A stretch of 64,000 nt of DNA from Baylisascaris procyonis. Lineage: Eukaryota; Nematoda; Chromadorea; Rhabditida; Ascarididae. The stretch is from positions 4,139,001 to 4,203,000 of the forward strand of contig JAZARR010000153.1 in assembly GCA_037389465.1 (NCBI GenBank), read 5' to 3'. This document shows positions 57,203 to 64,000 of the stretch, piece by piece; position 1 is the stretch's first letter, and every line of letters begins with the position of its first letter. The notes under the pieces are model-generated. The model saw only the letters and a list, made by a program, of their open reading frames with translations, was not told the origin of the DNA and searched no databases. A program made the position numbers and the translations under genes.

Positions 57203-58098
57203 GTGAGTACGTTGTGCTGTCCTTTCTATGAAATTTTTCCGTACAAATTGCATCCAGAAGCTCAAAGATCAGTAACGTTCATTGAGTTTCACAGTTATAA
57301 ATTGAAAACTGCTGAAGAATATTAAAGTTCACCCGTTTATAAGAATTGCAAAGTTAGTGATGCTGAAAGCTAAGAATCTAAGGCCACAAAAACCCTTGTT
57401 CATTTCATCTGAGCTCGCATACTAGCAGTTCTCTCGTCTCATTCAATTGCGAGAGAAGAGTGCATCTCGTTAAGTTTCATGATTCCCACAATAATTCCTG
57501 ATTTCGAGTTTCAACTAACTATAAGAAGGGAGTGAAGGTATAGAAATTATTGGCATACTGTAAATCATCTCGATAAAAATGAGGCACCTCGCAAGTATGC
57601 AGGATTATAACGTTTTTTGCTCGACGCCTTAAACTTGAAAAATATCATAACTGCATATAAAATCGAAAGTTTCAGCGAGCAATTCGCAACTCATGTAAAC
57701 CGGCAACCGTACAAAGCCAGCGGCATCACAGAAAAACCAAAATTTGAAAAAACTTGTGGTCAAGTAAGCAACATCTATGGTCTACCTAAATTTCAACAAT
57801 CATAGATCAAAGGGAGTTGCCGGAAACCGTTCGTTTGCAATGTTACCGCTTGATTTCTAATTTTTTAAAAAATATGCGAGAGGAAGAGAGGAGGAGATGG
57901 TGAATTTTGGTAGGATGTGACCAAAGAAATGCCAACTTCCAATTCAAATTTCAGCAACAGGAGCTTCCATTCAAAAATGAAAAAAAAAAATGTTTCTCCT
58001 TATACGACAAGGTGCATGATGCAATATCCCTGCCGCCTTACACTTGTGTAGCAAATTTTTGCGCTCATTTAGATATGCTCGCATGAGTGATTTTGCAG

Positions 58099-58180
58099 TT
58101 GTGTTACTCTGCAAAAACACATATTATGCTTTGTTCTTTGCTTCTCCTTCCAGCTTGTTTCATGGCTATGATGATCAAAG
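58099..58180 (+). CDS. Candidate signal-peptide first exon, plus strand
   Basis: After TTTTGCAG at 58098, an ATG at 58126 starts MLCSLLLLPACFMAMMIK and runs into a strong donor GTAAGA (phase 1). The peptide looks like a secretory signal. Coding would be 58126-58180. No partner exon was identified downstream, so this remains a candidate only. Confidence 0.25.
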
Positions 58181-58723
58181 GTAAGATTCATTGGTTCGCC
58201 AATAAAGAGACAACCCTTTCCTGCCTCTGTTCCACTTCACTAGAGGTGTTCCTACAAACGCTTATGTCGGTTGAAAAAAATTGGATTTCAAGTTGATTGA
58301 CCGCAACATGCTGCTTATCGATCTCTTTGTTAGGCGGAAATGGTGCCATACAAATGCAAGAACATATCGGATTGCGTTGTATAACCTCATTTGCAGCCAT
58401 CTGAATGTTATTAGCATATTAAGCTGCAAGAATTATAAGGGTGAAGTGAATGAATCTGCAGAAATGCATCAGTATTATTAGCATTTCATGGAAAAAGCAG
58501 GAAAAGGAGTGGGCGAGGAAAACATGGGTGGATGATGGAGAGGATGGGTGGACAGCTGGCGCGTCATGCATTTGTGCTGATTTACTACCACGAATATAGA
58601 CAAATTAAAGGACATGCTTGGTAATGAAGTCACATCTTTATCAATCGACCGATCATGCAAACCTCTAAAAGAATAGCTTTTACACTCCCACTTCCATCAG
58701 AAAAACTCGGCTACTGAGGAAGC

Positions 58724-58939
58724 ATGCAAGTTTATGAAAAGGCGTTGAAGTTTTCACAGCTCTTCCTGGAGTTGATAGGTCAATTTGAGTGCCAGCCTTT
58801 CCAACTCAATCAGTTGCGCCAATTACATTCGCCAATTTCCGCAACTTTAGCTTCAGCAGTTTCCGAGTTGAAAGTACCCGCTAAAGAGACAGACATGGAA
58901 GGGTGTTGGGTTTCTCTTAAGGCTTTTACAGCATCGTAA
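58724..58939 (+). CDS. Unidentified 71-residue ORF
   Basis: Balanced composition (for example FSQLFLELIGQFECQPFQLN, then ISATLASAVSELKVPAKETD) and probably helical. No family recognised and it does not splice in frame to the signal-peptide exon at 58126. It may be chance. Confidence 0.18.
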   Translation: MQVYEKALKFSQLFLELIGQFECQPFQLNQLRQLHSPISATLASAVSELKVPAKETDMEGCWVSLKAFTAS

Positions 58940-59839
58940 AGGAGTGAAGGTTTTATCCAACGCTTAAAACAAACTGACATAAAGCCGCATGCAAATAGGG
59001 AGATCGGGGGAGGACGAAGGCTTGTCTAACATGGCCTTAGCGGTACCCACAGTGCTCCTGCGCTACACTGACGACCACAGCACGCCGCTCCAACGCCGGC
59101 GCTCCCGCTGCTGCTCGAAGCCGTTGGGGACACGGAAACCAACAATGGCAAGCATATGCGCTCCCCTTTATACTCCCTGAGTTTTGCCTCAAGGCATTTA
59201 TGGACAGTTTGTTCTACTTTGCGATCGTCAAGGCATTCGTAGACAGTTTGATTGTCTCGTGATTGTCCTTTCCCCTGCTCTGCACGGAAGCATTTGATCT
59301 GGCCTATGCTGGTATCCCTTACAGACAGGCAGAACCTGCCCAAACAGACAAACAGCGCCTGTTGGCATGGGGCGCATTGCAAACGCAAATTTGTGAGGCG
59401 CGTGAGGAGTAAAGCATGAGTGAACTGCGATGAATGAACATTTGCATTAAAATTTGCATAACCGGTTGATCTAGGCATTAGAACGTACCGTTATGACCGA
59501 AAAAATGGTCACTTGAACTTCGAAGTGTTTGAGTAGGATTGAGCTAGACGGCTTTCGATTTCTTGATTGAAGAGGTGAAGTGCTAGTGAATGGAAGTAGA
59601 ACTCTGCTGCATTCTGCGTTCATTGAAGTTGGGGTTCAGCTATTCCAGAATTCTGCACTTTTTAAATCACTGCTCACTGTTAAAATTTTTTCCTTGACCA
59701 GGTAGCGCGAGATTACTTTCAGCCGCAACAGCATGAAAACCGAAACAGATGAAAAACTTTGCTTATGAATTTCCCAACTCGAATACCGTTCCGGATGCGT
59801 TTGAATCCAACCAAAGGGTGACAAGAAATGATGTCAGAT

Positions 59840-59985
59840 ATATAGGCGCAAGCACATGCATTCACACCTGCGCGTGCACCACATGCAAACACGCACACAC
59901 GCGAATATGCACACACGCACACACGTAAACGCAGATGTAAGCACACATAAACACCTACATGCGCACGAACACACAGACACTGGAG
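59840..59985. repeat. CA/CG-rich degenerate repeat
   Basis: Many ACACGCAC, CACATG and similar alternating purine-pyrimidine words in about 145 bases. Long ORFs on both strands here come from this composition. Confidence 0.8.
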
Positions 59986-60259
59986 AGAGCAAAATGGAGG
60001 TGGATATGAAAGGCATGGGTCGCCCACAGTTATTCATTAAAACATCGGCTACTAATAGGCGTTCTTGAATCGGGCGCGTCAATGATAAAAAACAGCTTTG
60101 AGCTGTGAAGGTGGAGAAAGTGGTAGATGTAACTACACACTGGGCTCAGTTGAGTGGATGTGACAGAAAGAAAGTGGATATGAGACGCAAACATTAGAAG
60201 CTCCTAAGCAACACATTACTAGAACATGCAAACTCCATCCGTATATACCTAAATTCATG

Positions 60260-60260
<1 letters not shown>

Positions 60261-60296
<36 letters not shown>
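60261..60296. repeat. (AT)n microsatellite
   Basis: About 18 uninterrupted AT units, about 90 bases upstream of the TATA/hairpin unit. Confidence 0.95.
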
Positions 60297-60299
<3 letters not shown>

Positions 60300-60386
60300 G
60301 ATCAATGGCTTTGGGAAGAGCAGGGAAATAGTGACCATAAGACAGCGCAAAATCTCTACAAATGCCACGCGGCAAGCGTCGATGCG

Positions 60387-60637
60387 TATAAAAGGGAAGC
60401 GTGTTTCCTTACGAGTAATCAGTGTGCTTCTAGCTTTTCACGTGGAGTATAGTACTTGCGACGGTCAGTTCGGACCGTAGAGGTGTGCCGAGAAATGGCC
60501 CGGGCGTAGGAAGTGCCCGTTGCTCGTTAGCCCGCAGGTGGCACTATTCGTGCCAAGGTTCAATCGAAGCGACGTGCCTCCTTCAGTCGTGTTATCTCTT
60601 CGCCTTAATATTGTTGATTTAATAGACGGCTAATAAA
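60387..60637 (+). promoter_or_regulatory. TATA box, three hairpins and AATAAA: LTR-like or small RNA-like unit
   Basis: TATAAAAGGG at 60387-60396 is followed by hairpins ACGGTC/GACCGT (60461-60478), CGGGC/GCCCG (60501-60519) and GGCAC-TATTC-GTGCC (60540-60554), then AATAAA at 60632-60637. TATA and poly(A) signal about 250 bases apart with no ORF is the layout of an LTR U3-R-U5. I could not fix element ends, so a structured transcript is an alternative. Confidence 0.4.
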
Positions 60638-61939
60638 AACCCTTAACCTCTCGTGTTGTTGCCAGATTGCACAGCAGCTGGTCGAGCCTCGAAAGAGGAA
60701 TTTGCGGATCTTTCAGGGACAATCAAAAAATCATCGGCGGTTGTGACGATAGTTGTATTTATAAACAAACAAAAAATATAGCCGTTTATTCATTCATACG
60801 CGAGGATGCAAAAAATTTGAAGCACTCCTGAAAAATGTACTGAGGACGGCTGAACTTGAGGATGTAGCAACGACATTCAAACAACGGCGATGAGGCCATA
60901 AGAATGAGAAGTTTTAAAATGCAGCTGTATGCACATCAAGGACCATGAAACTAATAAAATTCACAGGAAAAACGGGTTTGAACGAAAACAAGTGTTTAAA
61001 TTTTGGCTGCAAGTTTCGCCGAGATGCACTCATGTTTGCTGATACTGACTTAAATTGATCTTCGCTATTCTACTCATTGAATCCAAAGATCTATTTAGAC
61101 ATAGTATTCAGTAGAAATGTTTTTGGATAGCAAGTGCTTGCAATTCCTTCATATTTGTACGGTACAGGTCAGCATGATCGATTTTTTACGCAGATGCAGG
61201 GAAAACTTTAGTTTGCTCATCTCGCCGTATTCGCACATTTCCTGGTCGACGTTTTATTTTTCCTGCAATGAAACGGACGTATCAGGTGCGGGGAAGATGT
61301 TGGGAACTGGCCAAGCTTTCTTTTAAAACCTACATTCTGATTTTGGTATTAAGATAGTTTCTTCAAGTATAAGTTTTCGCTGACTTTTGCAAGTCCGAAA
61401 ATTTGAAATGGTGATGCGGAGTGTCCTTTGATTTTTAGTGCTTCTCGATGCTTGGTACGCTTCATCTCCATTAGCACTTGATCCGCAAGATTTTTGGGGC
61501 TCTAGGACTACTATCTCAGGTGCATTCCCTCTTTGGGTTTGTTCATTTCACTGGCTAGTCGTCTTACATCGCCGTATCGACCCCCTTCAAATATAACCAA
61601 TTTATCTACTGGCAAAGCTTTTGAAAGACAAAAAACAGCATGAGCTTCAGTCTAGGTTTTGAGCTGAACCACTTCTTCTTAAGAAATCAGGTTGCAGGGA
61701 ATTCGGTAAGATGGATTTCTGGAGTAGTTGATGCAGTTTTTAACAAAAAGAAAAGTTCTAAAAACATCATTTTAGTTACTTATAGACAGCTTTGAATCCC
61801 CTATGAAAGTAACAGTACAATTTGAAACCACTCAGGGAACAGTCAACGAAACCGATGAGTGCTGACTGAAAGTCGAACCGCACAAATATCTGTGCCAAAT
61901 AAATATTTATTCAAATTCGCATATATTAACATTTATAGG

Positions 61940-62423
61940 TGTTGGGTATGGCGCCGAAGAGCCAACCCAAGATATCCGATCGTGATGAAACATCGTAGTA
62001 CTCGTTTTGCACTCCTTTGTGTGTGTGACGTTAGGTATGGCACAGAAGAGCCAACCCAAGATATCCCATTGTGATGAAACAATGTAGTAATCGCTTTGCA
62101 CTTTTTAAGTGGCGAATCATCACAGTTTCACATGCACTTGTTGAGTGGCCTTACATAATGCCGTTGTCTGTCTTTGTGCCTTTGACGGTATCTGAGGCCT
62201 ATAAAAGGCGGCTCTCAGCCCGTCAGATGCAGTCCTCTTCTGGTGTACGTCACGCTCTCCTGTCAGTGTTCATCTCTATCGTCTCAGCCTTCCTTCTCCT
62301 TTGCTTCATCTTGGAAGCCAGTTGTATGTTTTCCCAATAAAGTGCTTATACTAGCTCTGCCTACCACTCGACCTACCTATCGTCGTCGCAGCCGACACAA
62401 CAATTCGCAACCCAGATACAACA
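61940..62423 (+). mobile_element. Probable solo LTR of a retrotransposon
   Basis: 484 bp bounded by TGTTG and CAACA, a perfect 5-bp terminal inverted repeat. Flanks ATAGG and ATAAG are a 5-bp target duplication with one mismatch. Inside are an 89-bp tandem duplication (U3-like), TATAAAAG at 62200-62207 and AATAAA at 62336-62341, in correct LTR order. No primer-binding site, gag or pol is adjacent, so it is probably a solo LTR left by recombination. Confidence 0.65.
61941..62107 (+). repeat. 89-bp imperfect tandem duplication in the LTR U3
   Basis: Copies begin at 61941 and 62030. Both contain GGTATGGC, GAAGAGCCAACCCAAGATAT and GATGAAACA with scattered substitutions. Confidence 0.85.
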
Positions 62424-64000
62424 ATAAGTCGAGTGTTGGATGCACAGGCAGGGACAGAAGAGGGTGGAGAAAGGGAAGGAAATGGGAAAAGAAGGTATTT
62501 ACATAGTGCTGTTCACTCTGAAACCTTGTGTATGAACTCTACGAACTTTCTTGCGCTTGCCTGCGTTGAAAAATTCGCAAATATAGTTACCAACTTCCCA
62601 GGTTCAGCCCGCTGTCTGAAGAGCAACAAATGAACTCAATTTTCATTAACTAGCGCCTCTTTTATAGTTATAAGAGCAATCGAGCATATGATTCCATTGC
62701 TTCATTTGAATACTAGTCTATCACTTGCGAAACCAGTTCCACAGTATTGCCTTCGGCTCATTAGAAACGTCCTTTCCATGCGGGTTGAACTGATATCGAC
62801 ACTTTATTCTCGCTTTTCGATATAGCTGAGACAGCGTTATATAATTTCTTTCGTAACCGTCTAAATTTTATAGGATTAAAACATTCCGAAACGAAGAAAA
62901 ACAAGCGGAGGAACGTTTTTAGAAAAATCTAACACAATGTACGCACTTACATTCCGTTTGCCCGACAGTAAACTTTCAAAAAGCCAAAGAAAAAAGAAGT
63001 AAGAGGGAAAAGTGTCGTTTATTTGTCGGCCTAATATCTCTTAAAAACCTTCCATAAATTTTCCCGTTTTATGACCCAAAAATTTACAAGACGCAGCCTG
63101 ATGGCTTTCAAAATGCATGCACGTTTTTGGCAATAATGACTGTCCATTTGATCCATTAGAAATGACTGGATGAACGGATGGTTGTATATGAGACTATGTC
63201 CTATAGTACTCATTACGATTACAAAATTTTCAGTTCTGATTCGTTTGTTGCCGTGTCTATATTACCGAACGGTCAGATAGAGACACAGATAGCTAGCTGT
63301 ATGTGCTCAACTTAGACTTTAGCATGATGCGCTTCGCAGATATGTTTACAAATTTAAATATATATGAACAAGAATATAAATAGATAAGATAGTATGAACA
63401 AAGACAAACTTATTGATTGTAGCATAAACGATGGCATTGAAACCGCTGTTCATAATCCATAGAAGATTCGTTGACATCGTCACCCATCGAGTGTGTGGAA
63501 ATAAAACAAGACAATAATTCCAGTAGAGCAGAACAAGAGTTGCTGCTGAAGTAATGATGATCCCCTGAAATATTCCGACATGTAAATGAAATATTCCTAA
63601 ATGCTATTTAAGCGACAATAAAATGCTCGATGCAATAAAATTTGTCGCTATCAGCGATGAATATTTCCATCTATAAAGAACGCAGGAGCTTACTTGAAGC
63701 AAAGTTCGTCGCTGTGTTAGCTGCACTGCCGAGACGGTCGTGATTCGACTTCCTTGACGCGTCTATAAGAAATTTAAAGTGAAATGAAAAATATGCATCT
63801 GGCACCATATATTTTTGTACTTCAGATCACGAGAAAAAGTAGCCTCTGAGTTCCGAACAAGTTCCGTTGTTTAGTGTGGTAGACTGTAGTGTTGCAACAC
63901 AACAGTGAGAAATGTGTGCAAAATTCTTAAGCGGTTAACGTGCACAATCGTGCAGAATTTTTTTCGATATTGGCCGCTCATCATAAGAGGCAATATGGAG
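62424..64000. other. AT-rich end of the window, no gene recognised
   Basis: No retrotransposon internal region follows the LTR. Short ORFs only. The sequence continues beyond the window. Confidence 0.4.

Noticed and set aside
59026..59478. 150-codon minus-strand ORF rich in Ser, Gly and Cys
   Set aside because: Opposite-strand ORF of similar quality and short internal direct repeats; no homology recognised. Composition, not coding, seems the cause.

Overview
This window reads as nuclear DNA of a nematode, most likely a clade V parasite such as a hookworm or another strongylid. It is AT-rich and carries one large intron-rich gene whose introns are GT-AG with nematode-style TTTCAG acceptors. 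The introns run from a few hundred bases to more than 2 kb, longer than is usual in C. elegans. No bacterial features (operons, Shine-Dalgarno sites, rRNA or CRISPR) were seen. The species assignment is inference.

The one securely identified gene is nidogen/entactin (nid-1). It lies on the minus strand from an ATG at 40363 down to a TGA at 7703, in 37 proposed coding exons. All splice phases agree, and the model gives 5136 nt, or 1711 codons plus stop. The protein order is: signal peptide, NIDO domain, acidic tyrosine-rich linker, an antistasin-like cysteine cluster, a long low-complexity linker, EGF1, G2F beta-barrel, twelve EGF repeats (one of calcium-binding type, with an RGD), a YWTD/LY beta-propeller, and a C-terminal EGF. 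Nidogen is a secreted basement-membrane protein linking laminin, collagen IV and perlecan.

1-7.4 kb, 3' of nid-1: no firmly supported gene. It holds a G-quadruplex tract, a CpG-rich patch, a TATA box with a small cysteine-rich ORF, an SL1-like 22-mer, a GC-rich hairpin cluster, a 119-residue unidentified ORF, and a 36-bp minisatellite with E-boxes. 7.7-40.4 kb: nid-1. Its introns contain an apparent repeat with a cysteine-rich ORF (10.0-10.4 kb), a foldback/MITE-like element (15.4 kb), a second SL1-like 22-mer (27.8 kb) and a gag-like zinc-knuckle ORF (38.1-38.4 kb).

40.4-64 kb, 5' of nid-1: mainly non-coding. It contains simple repeats, a compound AT minisatellite (47.5 kb), a decayed 32-bp satellite (49.1-49.3 kb), two weak plus-strand exon candidates (57.1 and 58.1 kb), a TATA/hairpin/poly(A)-signal unit (60.4 kb) and a probable solo LTR (61.94-62.42 kb).

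I did not find a clearly new multigene system. The observations most worth checking are the antistasin-like exon in nidogen, the two SL1-like sequences, the two coding-like intronic element remnants and the solo LTR.
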